Counted from the stretch's first letter, positions 33,084-43,261 are shown. The stretch: 46,967 nt of DNA from Bullifex porci (GCF_009695635.1 NZ_VUNN01000018.1:1-46967), one strand, 5' to 3'. Notes: generated by a model not told the origin, from the sequence alone. Numbers and translations are program-made.

Positions 33084-34985
33084 TTAACTCCTCAAAATAT
33101 TACTCCAAATAGCAGATACAGCATCCGAAGGCATTCTCCAATCGGAACGTGGTGAAAGTGTTATTGTACCAACCTTTGGTCCATCTGGAAGGCATGAACG
33201 CTTGAACTGCTGGTTGAAGAAACGACGAACAAAGGTAGCAAGCCATTTATCTATCGTTTTATCATCATAAACACCATTAAAAGCAATAAGTGACAATCTT
33301 TTTATTTTTTTGGGGGAGAATGAGTGTCTTACAAAGTAATATAGGAAGAAATCATGTAGCTCATATGGACCTACTAAATCCTCAGTTACTTGGCTAATAG
33401 TACCATCCTCATTTGAAGGCAGAAGCTCTGGAGAAACAGGTGTTGCTAAAATATCATATAGAACAGAGGAAACACTTGGATCCTTATCAGCAAAGTACTT
33501 TACAAGATATCTAACTAAAGTCTTAGGTACAGATGCATTGACTGCATACATACTCATATGGTCTCCATTATAAGTTGCCCATCCTAAAGCTAATTCAGAT
33601 AAATCTCCAGTTCCAATAACAAGTCCACCTGTCTTATTTGCAACATCCATTAAAACCTGAGTTCTTTCTCTAGCTTGACCATTTTCATATGTAACATCAA
33701 ACTCCTCTAGGCTTTGTCCAATATCATTAAAGTGTGACTCAACACTCTTTGTAATATTTATATCTCTAAAAGAAACACCTAGTGCAGTAGCTAATAGCTC
33801 AGCATTAGATTTTGTTCTCTTAGTAGTTCCAAAGCAAGGCATAGTAATTGCTATAATATCCTTTCTATCACGAGCTAATAAATCCATTGCCTTTACGGTT
33901 ACTAAGAGTGCAAGAGTTGAGTCTAAGCCACCAGAAAGACCTATTACAGCACTTTTAGCATTTGTATGCTCTAACCTCTTTTTAAGGCCATATGCTTGAA
34001 GCTCAATAATCTTTTCAGCTCTCTTATTTAGCTCTCCATCACTTGAAGGCACAAATGGATGGCTAGCAAAGTATCTAGTTAGCTTTGTCTCTACTTCATC
34101 AAATGTAATATCAATGTAGGTATATGAATCATTAAAGGAAGAGAAGGTATTCTTCTTACTTCTCTCAGTAGAGAGCTTATTAACATCAAGCTCAGTAATT
34201 AATAGCTCATCCTCCTTCTTAATTGATTCAGCTAAAATAGAACCATCCTCACAAATAATATTATGAGCTGTAAATACCATATCTGTTGAGCTCTCTCCAG
34301 AGGAGGTATCACAATAGATATATCCAGCGGTAAGCTTTCCACTGTGGATTCTTACTAAATCTCTTCTATATTCCTCTTTTCCTATTAGCTCATCACTTGC
34401 AGATAGATTTGCTATTACAGTTGCGCCATTTAAAGCATGCTCAGTAGATGGTGAATTTGGAGCCCATAGATCCTCACAAATTTCACATGATAATCTGAAG
34501 TCAGGAATATTTTTGCATTCTATTACTACCTTCTTACCAAAAACTACCCTCTCTCCGCAAAAATCAATCACCATATTATTTTCTTTTGCAGGAGTAAACC
34601 ATCTAGTTTCATAGAATTCAGAATATGATGGTAAATGTGTCTTTGGAACAAGTGCAAGGACTCTTCCCCTTTGAATAATAGCTGCAACGTTATATAGCTT
34701 ATCTAAAACCTTTAAAGGCAATCCAACTACAACTATTAAATCACTTGACTTACTTACTTCCTTTATATCCTCAATAGCAGATAAGCAGCTTTGCAAAAAT
34801 AAAGGATGAAAGAAAAGGTCAGCACTTGTATAACAGGTTAAAGTAAGCTCAGGTAATACAAGTAGCTTTACTTGTTCGTCTATAGCCCTTTTAATTAGGG
34901 AAATTGTTTTTTCCTTGTTAAATGAAACATCAGCAACCTTAAGCTTTGGGGTAGCTGCAGCAACTTTAATAAATCCATCTCTCAT
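33084..34985 (-). CDS. nadE: Glutamine-dependent NAD+ synthetase
   Basis: Makes NAD from deamido-NAD, ATP and glutamine-derived ammonia. The 633 residues from the ATG at 34985 fuse a nitrilase-like glutaminase (Glu in LPELTLTCY, Lys in VPKTHLPSYSEFYE, Cys in LSCEICEDLW) to an ATP pyrophosphatase synthetase with PP-loop SGGLDSTLAL near 350. The long two-domain form predicts use of glutamine. A frame extending to a TTG at 35051 exists but adds residues unlike the family. No Shine-Dalgarno precedes 34985, and a TATATT box ends about 7 nt upstream, so a leaderless start is possible. It is divergent from the mannosidase gene. Confidence 0.94.
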   Translation of the reverse strand: MRDGFIKVAAATPKLKVADVSFNKEKTISLIKRAIDEQVKLLVLPELTLTCYTSADLFFHPLFLQSCLSAIEDIKEVSKSSDLIVVVGLPLKVLDKLYNVAAIIQRGRVLALVPKTHLPSYSEFYETRWFTPAKENNMVIDFCGERVVFGKKVVIECKNIPDFRLSCEICEDLWAPNSPSTEHALNGATVIANLSASDELIGKEEYRRDLVRIHSGKLTAGYIYCDTSSGESSTDMVFTAHNIICEDGSILAESIKKEDELLITELDVNKLSTERSKKNTFSSFNDSYTYIDITFDEVETKLTRYFASHPFVPSSDGELNKRAEKIIELQAYGLKKRLEHTNAKSAVIGLSGGLDSTLALLVTVKAMDLLARDRKDIIAITMPCFGTTKRTKSNAELLATALGVSFRDINITKSVESHFNDIGQSLEEFDVTYENGQARERTQVLMDVANKTGGLVIGTGDLSELALGWATYNGDHMSMYAVNASVPKTLVRYLVKYFADKDPSVSSVLYDILATPVSPELLPSNEDGTISQVTEDLVGPYELHDFFLYYFVRHSFSPKKIKRLSLIAFNGVYDDKTIDKWLATFVRRFFNQQFKRSCLPDGPKVGTITLSPRSDWRMPSDAVSAIWSNILRS

Positions 34986-35079
34986 AGTCGATAATATATC
35001 ATGAGAATAATAAATGTTCCATAAAAGCTTAAGCTCTACCCTTATTCGCAATTAATTAGCTTTATATTAGAAATATCTA

Positions 35080-35088
35080 TGGTATAAT
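35080..35088 (+). promoter_or_regulatory. Extended -10 promoter of the mannosidase gene
   Basis: TGGTATAAT, an extended -10 box, ends 20 nt before the ATG. A normal -35 is not evident. AGGAGA sits 4 nt before the start codon. Confidence 0.6.
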
Positions 35089-35108
35089 TTCAAAACATAG
35101 GAGATAAA

Positions 35109-37586
35109 ATGCAAACACAGCTTTTAGACGGTACTTGGTCACTTTCCTCTGTTGATCCAAGTGCTATTGTCAACAATTGTTCTTATTTTAGCAATATTAA
35201 CCGTATAGATATAGATATTCCAGGTGATGTCCACTCCACATTACTTGATAGAGGCTTTATCAAGGACCCATATTATGCTTCTGATGAGCTATCAACTCTT
35301 TGGGTTGGACAGAACGATTGGAAAATTGAGAGAGATTTTACATATAAAAAATCAGAGAAAAAAGTAATACTTTCTCTTACACGAGTTGATACCTTTGCTT
35401 GTATTATTCTTAATGAAAAGGAAATAGCAAATACAGATAACTTTTTTGCTCGCTGGAATATCGATGTAACAGATGTAATAAATGATGGAGAAAACCACAT
35501 TGAATTCATCTTTACTTCAGCAGAAAAGGTAGCTATAAGCAGAAATGCAGAGCTAAAATATCCAATTCCATGCTCTCTATATCCTAATGGCTCTCCAAAT
35601 AGAAATTTAGTCAGAAAGCCTCAATGCAATGCAGGCTGGGACTGGGGTCCATGCGTAATGTCTATGGGTATCTATGATCCTGTAAGGCTTATTGGAGTTA
35701 ATGAAGTATTTGTTAAGTCTTGGAACTGTATTCCTAAGCTTATTGACCACAATTGGATTTGTAAAGCAGAAATTACTGCAAATGTTTTTGAAGAGAGTGA
35801 TGTAGATTTCAATATTCACTTAGCAGGACGAGATGAGCATACCATCGTTCACGTAAAGCCTGGCAAGGAGTATTACTCATTTACATTCTGTATCCCTGAG
35901 GAGGATGTTGAGCTTTGGTATCCAGCTGGACAGGGTGGACAGCATCTATATCCAATGTATATCTCCTTTGCAGACTTCTCTGATAAGAGAATGGTTGCAT
36001 TTAGAACCTTAGAAATAAAAAATAATATTACTATGGGTGGTAAGGAGCTTACTGTTTGTGTAAATGGTAAGGATATCTTTATGAAGGGTGTTAACTGGAT
36101 TCCAATGGATGCCCTCTACTCAAGAATAACAACCTCTAGATACATTAAGTTACTACAATCTGTAACAGATGCTAACATGAACATGGTTAGAATTTGGGGT
36201 GGTGGCTTCTATGAAAATGAAGCCTTCTATGATACCTGTGATAGACTTGGTATCTTAATTTGGCACGATTTAATGTTCGCATGCTCAACCTATCCATCAG
36301 AGGAATGGTTCCTAAAGAGCGTTGAAAAGGAATTAAAATATCAAATTCTAAGATTAAAGAGTCACCCTAGTATCGCACTTTGGTGTGGAAATAATGAGGA
36401 CCTTGGAGCTCTAACCTGGTATGAGGAATCTATTAAGAATCGTGACAGATATGTTATGGATTACGATAGATTAAATGAGGGTGTTTGTGGTCGTCTAGTT
36501 AGAGAGCTTGATCCATCAAGAGTATTCTGGCCATCAAGTCCATGTGCAGGTCCGGGAGATTTCTCTGATAACTGGCATAATGATGGCTCTGGTGATATGC
36601 ACTTTTGGACAGTATGGCATGAAGGAGCATCCTTTGATAAATATAGAAGCGTTAAGCCTCGCTTCTGTTCAGAGTTTGGATATCAAAGCTTCCCTTCACT
36701 ATCAACAGTAAAAAGCTATTGTCCAGAGGAACAATTAAATCTTACATCCCCAATAATGGAGCACCACCAGAAGAATCCAAGAGGAAATTCAATTATTCTT
36801 GAAAACTTCTCAAGGTACTTTAGGTTCCCTAATTCACTTGAAAAGATGCTTTATCTTTCACAGGCACAGCAGGCTTGGGCTATGCAGATAGCTTGTGAAT
36901 ATTGGAGGACGCTCCGCCCATATTGTATGGGAACATTAATTTGGCAGCTGAATGATAACTGGCCAGTAGCCTCTTGGTCTGCTATTGAGTATAGCGGAAA
37001 GTGGAAGCTGTTGATGTACCATGCAAAGAATTTCTTTGCACCTATTACACCTATTGGCTATATAGAGGATGGAAAGCTTAAGGTATTTATTACTAACGAC
37101 ACAGATAAAGCTGAGGATGTTAAGGTAAGTGTAAAGTTCTCAACATATCGTGGAGAAAAGGTAAGACAGCATGTATTTAGAGTTACAGTAGAGCCTCAAA
37201 GTGTATTAGAGGTAACTAGTAGCGAGCTTGATGATATCGATGTAACTAATACATTTGCATATCTAAAGGCATCAACTCAGAATATTTATAGAGAGTCTGT
37301 AATATTCTTAACTGAGCCAAAAAAATGTGCTTTAGAGGATCCTCAATTGAAAACTCAAATTCGTAAAGTTGGAAAAGGCTTCCAAATTGAAGTTAGCTGC
37401 TCTCGACCAGCATTCTGGGTTAGCTTAGATGCTAATAGCATCAAGGGTCAATTCTCAGATAATATGTTCTCAATTAGGCCAACAGCACAAAAGGTAGTGA
37501 CCTTTACTCCTGAAAGCGATGATATAACGCTAGAGGAATTTGAGAAAAACCTTTCAATATACGACCTATATTGGGCTGGTTATTGA
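35109..37586 (+). CDS. Beta-mannosidase, glycoside hydrolase family 2
   Basis: Releases mannose from the non-reducing end of beta-mannosides. The 825 residues have no signal peptide, so it is probably cytoplasmic and acts on imported oligosaccharides. An N-terminal jelly-roll domain (IDIPGDVHSTLLDRGFIKDP, the usual beta-mannosidase opening) and an Ig-like domain precede the TIM barrel. The acid/base is Glu430 in WCGNNED and the nucleophile Glu522 in FCSEFGYQ, as in GH2 mannosidases. Also seen are NMVRIWGGGFYE and WQLNDNWPV. A terminator follows, but the next genes in the same direction handle sugar phosphates and uptake, which fits a shared sugar diet. Confidence 0.93.
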   Translation: MQTQLLDGTWSLSSVDPSAIVNNCSYFSNINRIDIDIPGDVHSTLLDRGFIKDPYYASDELSTLWVGQNDWKIERDFTYKKSEKKVILSLTRVDTFACIILNEKEIANTDNFFARWNIDVTDVINDGENHIEFIFTSAEKVAISRNAELKYPIPCSLYPNGSPNRNLVRKPQCNAGWDWGPCVMSMGIYDPVRLIGVNEVFVKSWNCIPKLIDHNWICKAEITANVFEESDVDFNIHLAGRDEHTIVHVKPGKEYYSFTFCIPEEDVELWYPAGQGGQHLYPMYISFADFSDKRMVAFRTLEIKNNITMGGKELTVCVNGKDIFMKGVNWIPMDALYSRITTSRYIKLLQSVTDANMNMVRIWGGGFYENEAFYDTCDRLGILIWHDLMFACSTYPSEEWFLKSVEKELKYQILRLKSHPSIALWCGNNEDLGALTWYEESIKNRDRYVMDYDRLNEGVCGRLVRELDPSRVFWPSSPCAGPGDFSDNWHNDGSGDMHFWTVWHEGASFDKYRSVKPRFCSEFGYQSFPSLSTVKSYCPEEQLNLTSPIMEHHQKNPRGNSIILENFSRYFRFPNSLEKMLYLSQAQQAWAMQIACEYWRTLRPYCMGTLIWQLNDNWPVASWSAIEYSGKWKLLMYHAKNFFAPITPIGYIEDGKLKVFITNDTDKAEDVKVSVKFSTYRGEKVRQHVFRVTVEPQSVLEVTSSELDDIDVTNTFAYLKASTQNIYRESVIFLTEPKKCALEDPQLKTQIRKVGKGFQIEVSCSRPAFWVSLDANSIKGQFSDNMFSIRPTAQKVVTFTPESDDITLEEFEKNLSIYDLYWAGY

Positions 37587-37591
37587 TTACA

Positions 37592-37613
37592 TGCGCTCCT
37601 TCTAAGGGGCGCA
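37592..37613 (+). terminator. Terminator after the mannosidase gene
   Basis: TGCGCTCC pairs with GGGGCGCA (8 bp with one G-T pair, 6-nt loop), followed by ATAATTTT. It lies 5 bp past the stop. Confidence 0.75.
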
Positions 37614-37699
37614 ATAATTTTGTTCTAATAATCTTAATTTTTTACAACATTACTATAAAAAAACCACCTCTATAATCATTATGTGGGGAGGATATTACC

Positions 37700-39106
37700 G
37701 TGTTATCTATTGCTGATAGTCTATTTCATCTATCAGATATAAGAGCTGATAGTTCACTGTTTTCTAGTGAGACTATAGATAGATTGACAAATGCTGAGGC
37801 CTTATATTTTTATAAGGATTTAGGAGTAAATACGGTCATACTTGCCCGAGATGCTCGATTAAGTGGAAGTGATATCTTAGACACTAAATGTAATATACTT
37901 CTATCATTAGGCTTTGATGTAATATTATATCAAAACCCTATCTCTACACCATTTTTCTATTTCGCCTGTCTAAATTATATAGATGCAGCAGGAATTATGA
38001 TTTCAGCCTCTCACAACCCCAAAAACTATAATGGCGAAAAGCTAATAGGACCAAATTTAATTCCAATATCATCAAATTATGAGAAAACAGGTTCATTAGA
38101 TAAAATAAGAAACTACTTTGAATCAGGTTGTAAAATTGAAAACCCAGCAAGAAAAGGAAAGGTAATCATAAAAGATTTAAAGGATAGCTACATAGAGTTT
38201 GCTAAAAACTATATAGATAATGAAGGCTCATATTTTAAGGGCTCTATACTATTTGATTTCCTTTCAGGCTCTGCCTCTGTAGAGCTACTCCCATATCTTA
38301 CAACCTTTTCTTCATTTTCTTTTAAGAACTTTGTTCCTAATGGAAGCTTTCCTCAAGGAGATCCTAATCCAATAAAGAGAAAGATAACTTCCTTTGATGA
38401 GGATTATTTAATAATGTTTGATGGAGATGGCGATAGAATGGATGTTATTTCTAAGGATTTAAAGCAAATACCTCCTTCTGCTATCTTTACTTTAATTCTA
38501 CCTTATATCTCAAAGAAAAAGGGTACAGTTTGCTTAGACCCAAAGGCCTCTCCTCTAATTATTAAATATTTAAACTCTAATGGTTATAAGACTTTAACTG
38601 TCCCTAATGGACACTCTCAAATTAAGAGAATAATGAATGATGATAAGAGTATCATTGCTGCAGTTGAGGAATCTGGGCACTACTACATTAACATTAAGTA
38701 TAACGACAATATTTATGCGACAGAGAATATAGCAATAGTTCTCTTAGCTCTACTTAAGGCTCTTGAAAATGATAGTGAAAAGCTAAGCTTTTTAATTTCA
38801 TTAACAAATTCCTACTTTAGAGAAAGAGAATGGACATATAGCTTTGAAGATAATGAAGTAAGAAAAGCAAAACTAAGAGAGATAACTGAGATATTCCTTT
38901 CTCTTGGATATAGCAAGAAGGATACTCTCTATGATGGAACTCCTCTTGGTTCTGTAATTCTAACAAAGGACACAGACAATTGGGTTCAAGTAACCTTAAG
39001 AGCAAGTGAAACTGAGCTTTTTATTGCTCGCTTTGAGGTTTTAGCAAAAGCCCAAGAGGAAGGTAAAAAGGTTAAGGCTTTAATTATGGATGTTTTATCA
39101 AAATAA
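37700..39106 (+). CDS. Phosphohexomutase (phosphoglucomutase/phosphomannomutase family)
   Basis: Interconverts hexose 1- and 6-phosphates through a phosphoserine. The 468 residues include the active serine Ser104 in ISASHNPKNYNG, the Mg loop FDGDGDRMD (Asp241, 243, 245) and the sugar-binding EESGHYY near residue 325, in the usual four-domain order ending with the phosphate-binding VTLRASETE. Whether it prefers glucose, mannose or glucosamine cannot be read off. It starts with GTG, 9 nt after GGGAGG. The importer genes follow after 35 bp, so it heads the importer-phosphatase operon; a mannose-phosphate role would link it to the mannosidase upstream. Confidence 0.9.
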   Translation: MLSIADSLFHLSDIRADSSLFSSETIDRLTNAEALYFYKDLGVNTVILARDARLSGSDILDTKCNILLSLGFDVILYQNPISTPFFYFACLNYIDAAGIMISASHNPKNYNGEKLIGPNLIPISSNYEKTGSLDKIRNYFESGCKIENPARKGKVIIKDLKDSYIEFAKNYIDNEGSYFKGSILFDFLSGSASVELLPYLTTFSSFSFKNFVPNGSFPQGDPNPIKRKITSFDEDYLIMFDGDGDRMDVISKDLKQIPPSAIFTLILPYISKKKGTVCLDPKASPLIIKYLNSNGYKTLTVPNGHSQIKRIMNDDKSIIAAVEESGHYYINIKYNDNIYATENIAIVLLALLKALENDSEKLSFLISLTNSYFREREWTYSFEDNEVRKAKLREITEIFLSLGYSKKDTLYDGTPLGSVILTKDTDNWVQVTLRASETELFIARFEVLAKAQEEGKKVKALIMDVLSK

Positions 39107-39141
39107 AATATCTAGAAAAATAAACGAAAGGAGTAAAAAAA

Positions 39142-40293
39142 ATGAAAAAATTTTTCATGCTGGCATTAATTGCCCTCATGGTATTCGCACCAATCTTTGC
39201 TTCTGGCGCAAAGGAAGAAGCAGCTACTACAGCTCCAGCTCAAGTAGAAGAGAAAGAAATGACTCATGATGAGCTTGTTGCCGCAGCAAAAGCAGAAGGT
39301 AAAGTAGTAGTTTATGCTACCTCATCAAGAATAGCAAAAGCCGCAGCTGCTTTTACTGAAAAATATGGTATTGAATGTGAAACCTCTAACCTTAAGGACT
39401 ACGAATTAATAGAAAAGGTTGCTAAGGAAGGTGAAGCAGGTATCACAGGTGCAGACTTTGTTCTTGCTCAGGATGCTGGTCGTCTTTTTGGTGAATTAAT
39501 GGAACCAGGATATCTCTATAACTATGTTCCACCTACACTAAAGGATGTTATCCCTGAGAGTATGCAGAATCCTCTCCAGGCTTTCCAGATTAACAAGGTA
39601 TTTATCTATAACGATGAAAATACAACAGAAAGCCCATACTACAATATTTGGCAGTTTGCAGATCCAAAGTATAAGAGTACTCTTAACTTCAAGAACCCGT
39701 TCCAGGAGGGTGTTAACTCTAACTTCTTAACAATGGTTACAAGTCCTGAGGTTTCAGCTGAAATTGCAAAGGCTTACAAAGACTACTATGGTAAGGATAT
39801 TGTACTCACAACTCCAAACGCAGGTTATGAATGGATTAAGGCTATCTATGAAAATGACTTAATCAGCGGCACAAGTGATACAACTATTGCAGAAAACGTA
39901 GGTATCAAGGGTCAAAACAAAGCTAATACACCTGTAGGTCTCTTTGTATTCTCAAAGGCAAGATATGCTACAACTAAGAACTTAGCATTAAAGCCAGCTA
40001 TGAATATGGAGCCATTCTGTGGATTCTATTACAGCTTATACCCACTTATGTGTTCAAGTGCAGCTCATCCAAATGCAGCTAAGCTCTTTATTGAGTTCTT
40101 ATTCTCAGAGGAAGGATTTGCTCCATGGGGTAAGGATTGTGGTACATATAGTGCTAACCCTAATATTGGTGTTCAGGAAGATATCGACTACCCATTCTCA
40201 ACTTGGGAACCTCTTCTTGTTAAGGAAGATGCAGAATACTGCTTTGAAAACCGTGCTGATGTTGAGGAGTTCCTTAACCTCTACATTTATTAA
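39142..40293 (+). CDS. ABC importer solute-binding protein (iron / sugar-phosphate type)
   Basis: A 383-residue exported binding protein. The leader MKKFFMLALIALMVFAPIFA is followed by SGAKEE, a spirochaete-style mature start without a lipobox Cys. The mature part opens with LVAAAKAEGKVVVYATSSR, the usual start of the Fe(3+)/2-aminoethylphosphonate/AfuA-type cluster, and ends with FIEFLFSEEGF. I see no unambiguous paired-Tyr iron site, so iron is not proven. The mutase before it and the phosphatase after it suggest a phosphorylated sugar, as in AfuABC. AAAGGAG lies 8 nt upstream. A hairpin follows the gene. Confidence 0.85.
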   Translation: MKKFFMLALIALMVFAPIFASGAKEEAATTAPAQVEEKEMTHDELVAAAKAEGKVVVYATSSRIAKAAAAFTEKYGIECETSNLKDYELIEKVAKEGEAGITGADFVLAQDAGRLFGELMEPGYLYNYVPPTLKDVIPESMQNPLQAFQINKVFIYNDENTTESPYYNIWQFADPKYKSTLNFKNPFQEGVNSNFLTMVTSPEVSAEIAKAYKDYYGKDIVLTTPNAGYEWIKAIYENDLISGTSDTTIAENVGIKGQNKANTPVGLFVFSKARYATTKNLALKPAMNMEPFCGFYYSLYPLMCSSAAHPNAAKLFIEFLFSEEGFAPWGKDCGTYSANPNIGVQEDIDYPFSTWEPLLVKEDAEYCFENRADVEEFLNLYIY

Positions 40294-40301
40294 TTTAGAT
40301 T

Positions 40302-40330
40302 ATGGCTACAGGGGTAAGCTCTGTAGCCAT
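40302..40330 (+). promoter_or_regulatory. Intercistronic hairpin between binding protein and permease
   Basis: ATGGCTACAG and CTGTAGCCAT form a 10-bp perfect stem with a 9-nt loop and no T-run. Such hairpins after a binding-protein gene stabilise its mRNA and keep permease expression lower. An ATG at 40302 within the stem is in frame with the permease but is not its likely start. Confidence 0.7.
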
Positions 40331-40343
40331 ACCATATAAAATC

Positions 40344-42146
40344 ATGAAACAAAAATTTAACGCATTATTAAAATATCTGAGAAAGCCTCAGAACATAATA
40401 TTATTGATATTACTAATTGTTCTTGGCTACCTCACTATTGTCCCTCTTATTACAATTATTGCTGATACATTCACAGTTCACTCTAGTGAAGTTAGAGCAA
40501 TAAAGGGTTCAAAGGCTGGTGAATTCACACTATACCACTGGAAGAAGATGTTTGCTTCAGGTCAAACAAGTATGAAGGTCTTCTATGAACCTTTCTGGAA
40601 CACACTAAAGATTGCATTTTTAAGCTGTATGGTTGCAATTATTTTAGGTGGTTCATTTGCTTGGATAATTACACGAACAAACATTAAGGCAAAGAGCTTC
40701 TTGTCTACTGTTTTTGTTTTTCCATATATCATGCCTGCGTGGACACTTGCTATGGCTTGGTTAAACTTCTTTAGAAACTCAAGAATTGGAGGAGCACCAG
40801 GACTATTTCAAGTATTAACAGGAATAGAGACTGCAGACTGGTTTGCATATGGATTATTCCCAATCGTAATAGTACAGGGACTACACTATGCACCATTTGC
40901 ATACATTCTTATTGGTGGAATATTAAGAAACATGGATGCAAACCTGGAGGAAGCAGCATCTCTACTCCATGCTTCAAGATTCACAATTATGAGAAAGGTA
41001 ACTATACCAATAGTTAGACCTGCCTTGTTATCAACATTCCTTCTTGTATTCTCTTCAACTATGTCTGCATTTGCTGTTCCGGCATTCCTAGGTACACCTG
41101 TAAGATATAATGTATTAACCACACAAATGTATAGAACACTTAATGGAATGAACCCTGGCTATGGCTACATTATGGCTTTAATCATGATTGTTATCGGTGT
41201 TGGTATTTTGATGGTAAACCAATGGATTACTGGACGTAGAAAGGCATATACAACAGTTACAGGTAAGAGCAGTAATATTGCTCTAGTAAATTTAAAGAAG
41301 GCAAGAACACCTCTCACAGTTCTTTTAATCTTTATTTTAATTGTTATAGCAATCGTTCCTCTAATTTCATTTGCTGTTGAGTCATTTATTATGGCACCAG
41401 GTGATTACTCATTTAGTAACTTCACAGCTGAGTTCTGGATTGGAGAAGGAAGAGCAGATATTGCAAATAGTGAGCCAGGTATTTTAAGAAATAAATCTAT
41501 TTATACAGGCTTAATGAATTCTCTCAAGCTTTCTGTAGTAGTATCACTAGTAGCTGGTACAGTTGGTATTCTCGCAGGATATGCTATTGCAAAGAAGAGA
41601 GGCTCCCACCTTGCTACTATTGTAAATAACATTACATTCTTCCCTTACTTGATGCCTGCTATGGCCTTTGGTGCAATTTATCTATCGATGTTTGCAGTAA
41701 GAAGAGGCTTTATCCCAGCTCTTTATGGTTCATTTGCACTTCTAGCACTTTGTGGCTCTGTAAAGTACCTCCCATTTGCTTCAAGAAGTGGTATTAATGC
41801 GATGCTACAGCTCTCAGGCGAAATAGAAGAAGCTGCAGAAATTCAAGGTATTTCCTGGTTCAAGAGAATGACTAGAATTATTATTCCTATTCAGAAATCT
41901 AGCTTCCTATCAGGATATCTACTTCCATTTATTTCCTGTATGAGAGAGCTCTCTCTATTTATCCTTTTAGTTTCCCCATCTACAAGGATTCTTACTACAC
42001 TTCTATTCCAGTACAACGAAAAGGGATGGAACCAATATGCTAACGCGATTAACTTAATTATTATCGTAATCGTTGTAAGCTTTAACTTAATCGTCAACAA
42101 GCTAACGGGGGCGTCTATCGATAAGGGTATCGGTGGCAATAGCTAA
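40344..42146 (+). CDS. ABC importer permease, two fused membrane domains (FbpB-like)
   Basis: A 600-residue inner-membrane protein with about twelve helices made of two homologous halves. Each half has the EAA loop that contacts the ATPase: EEAASLLHASRFTIMRKVTIP near 210 and EEAAEIQGISWFKRMTRIIIP near 510. The fused layout is that of the FbpB/AfuB family for ferric iron or hexose phosphates. I chose the ATG at 40344 (MKQKFNALLKYLRKPQ), the natural start before the first helix; the frame to 40302 would translate the hairpin. No clear Shine-Dalgarno is visible. Confidence 0.88.
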   Translation: MKQKFNALLKYLRKPQNIILLILLIVLGYLTIVPLITIIADTFTVHSSEVRAIKGSKAGEFTLYHWKKMFASGQTSMKVFYEPFWNTLKIAFLSCMVAIILGGSFAWIITRTNIKAKSFLSTVFVFPYIMPAWTLAMAWLNFFRNSRIGGAPGLFQVLTGIETADWFAYGLFPIVIVQGLHYAPFAYILIGGILRNMDANLEEAASLLHASRFTIMRKVTIPIVRPALLSTFLLVFSSTMSAFAVPAFLGTPVRYNVLTTQMYRTLNGMNPGYGYIMALIMIVIGVGILMVNQWITGRRKAYTTVTGKSSNIALVNLKKARTPLTVLLIFILIVIAIVPLISFAVESFIMAPGDYSFSNFTAEFWIGEGRADIANSEPGILRNKSIYTGLMNSLKLSVVVSLVAGTVGILAGYAIAKKRGSHLATIVNNITFFPYLMPAMAFGAIYLSMFAVRRGFIPALYGSFALLALCGSVKYLPFASRSGINAMLQLSGEIEEAAEIQGISWFKRMTRIIIPIQKSSFLSGYLLPFISCMRELSLFILLVSPSTRILTTLLFQYNEKGWNQYANAINLIIIVIVVSFNLIVNKLTGASIDKGIGGNS

Positions 42147-42160
42147 TAGGAGAAAAGAAA

Positions 42161-43261
42161 ATGCCTAAAATTGTTTTAAAGAATGTTACAAAAAGATTTG
42201 GTAAATTTGTTGCTGTAGATAATTTAAACCTTGTAATCGATGATAGATCATTTATCACACTACTCGGTCCATCAGGGTGTGGAAAGACTACAACACTCAG
42301 AATGATTGCTGGTCTAGAAACTCCTACAGAGGGTGAAATAACAATTAACGATAGAATTGTATTTTCCTCAGAGAAGGGGATCGATATCGCTGCTAGTAAG
42401 CGAGATGTAGGCTTTTTATTCCAAAACTATGCACTATGGCCTCATATGACTGTAACAAAAAATATTTCCTTTGGTCTTGAGAACCTTAAGTGGCCTAAGG
42501 ATAAAATCCAAGCTAGAGTAGATGAGCTATTAAAGATGCTAAGAATTGAGGAATTTAAGGATCGCTACCCAGCAGAGCTTTCAGGAGGACAGCAGCAGAG
42601 AGTTGCTATTGCAAGAACTCTTGCTACAGGTCCTAAGGTTCTATTTATGGATGAGCCACTCTCTAACCTTGATGCTAAATTAAGAATGGAGATGAGAACT
42701 GAGCTAAAGCGCTTACACCATGACACAGACTCAACCTTTGTATATGTAACACATGACCAGCTTGAGGCTATGACACTATCAACAAAGATTTGTCTAATGA
42801 AGAATGGTGTTTTACAGCAATATGCAAATCCATTAGAGGTATATAGAAATCCTGCAAATACCTTCACTGCAGACTTTGTTGGCTCTCCTAACATAAATCT
42901 TTTAAACTTTACCTTAAAGGATATGACATTAAAAAATAGTGATGGCTTAACACTTAAGATTGCTATGTGTGACAATAGTAAGGTAAATGACCAAGATGTT
43001 ATCCTAGGTCTTAGACCTGAATATGTACAAATCTCTAACGAAGGCTCTGTTAAGGGTGAAATATACTCATCTCTTCCATCAGGTATGGAGACTATCGTTA
43101 AGGTAAAAATTGGTTCAATTCAGCTTAACTCTGTTATCTTTGGTGATGGAGACTTTACCGTTGGAGATAACCACCCTATTGCATTCCCAGGAATTTATAA
43201 TTTATTCGATAAGGATGGAAATAGAATAGGAAGATGTAAGATAATATCTGCAAGCTTATGA
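42161..43261 (+). CDS. ABC importer ATPase (FbpC/AfuC-like)
   Basis: The 366-residue ATPase of the importer. Walker A GPSGCGKTT near 37-45, Q-loop FQNYALWPH, signature LSGGQQQRVAIARTLA near 141, Walker B VLFMDEPLSNLD, switch YVTHDQ. After about residue 240 a TOBE regulatory domain follows (VILGLRPEYVQIS), as in the MalK/FbpC group. AGGAG precedes the ATG, 15 bp after the permease. Its stop overlaps the phosphatase start (ATGA), so the importer and phosphatase are translationally coupled. Confidence 0.93.
   Translation: MPKIVLKNVTKRFGKFVAVDNLNLVIDDRSFITLLGPSGCGKTTTLRMIAGLETPTEGEITINDRIVFSSEKGIDIAASKRDVGFLFQNYALWPHMTVTKNISFGLENLKWPKDKIQARVDELLKMLRIEEFKDRYPAELSGGQQQRVAIARTLATGPKVLFMDEPLSNLDAKLRMEMRTELKRLHHDTDSTFVYVTHDQLEAMTLSTKICLMKNGVLQQYANPLEVYRNPANTFTADFVGSPNINLLNFTLKDMTLKNSDGLTLKIAMCDNSKVNDQDVILGLRPEYVQISNEGSVKGEIYSSLPSGMETIVKVKIGSIQLNSVIFGDGDFTVGDNHPIAFPGIYNLFDKDGNRIGRCKIISASL

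Noticed and set aside
34986-35051. Longer nadE start at a TTG
   Set aside because: The extra 22 residues are unlike the family, and the region contains promoter-like sequence for the divergent pair.
40302-40343. Permease start at the first in-frame ATG
   Set aside because: That ATG lies inside a perfect hairpin. MKQKFNALLKYLRKPQ at 40344 is the natural N-terminus before the first membrane helix.
39142-43261. Firm assignment of the importer as a ferric iron system
   Set aside because: The family also carries sugar phosphates and phosphonates, no clear iron-binding tyrosine pair or Fur box was seen, and the neighbours are sugar-phosphate enzymes.
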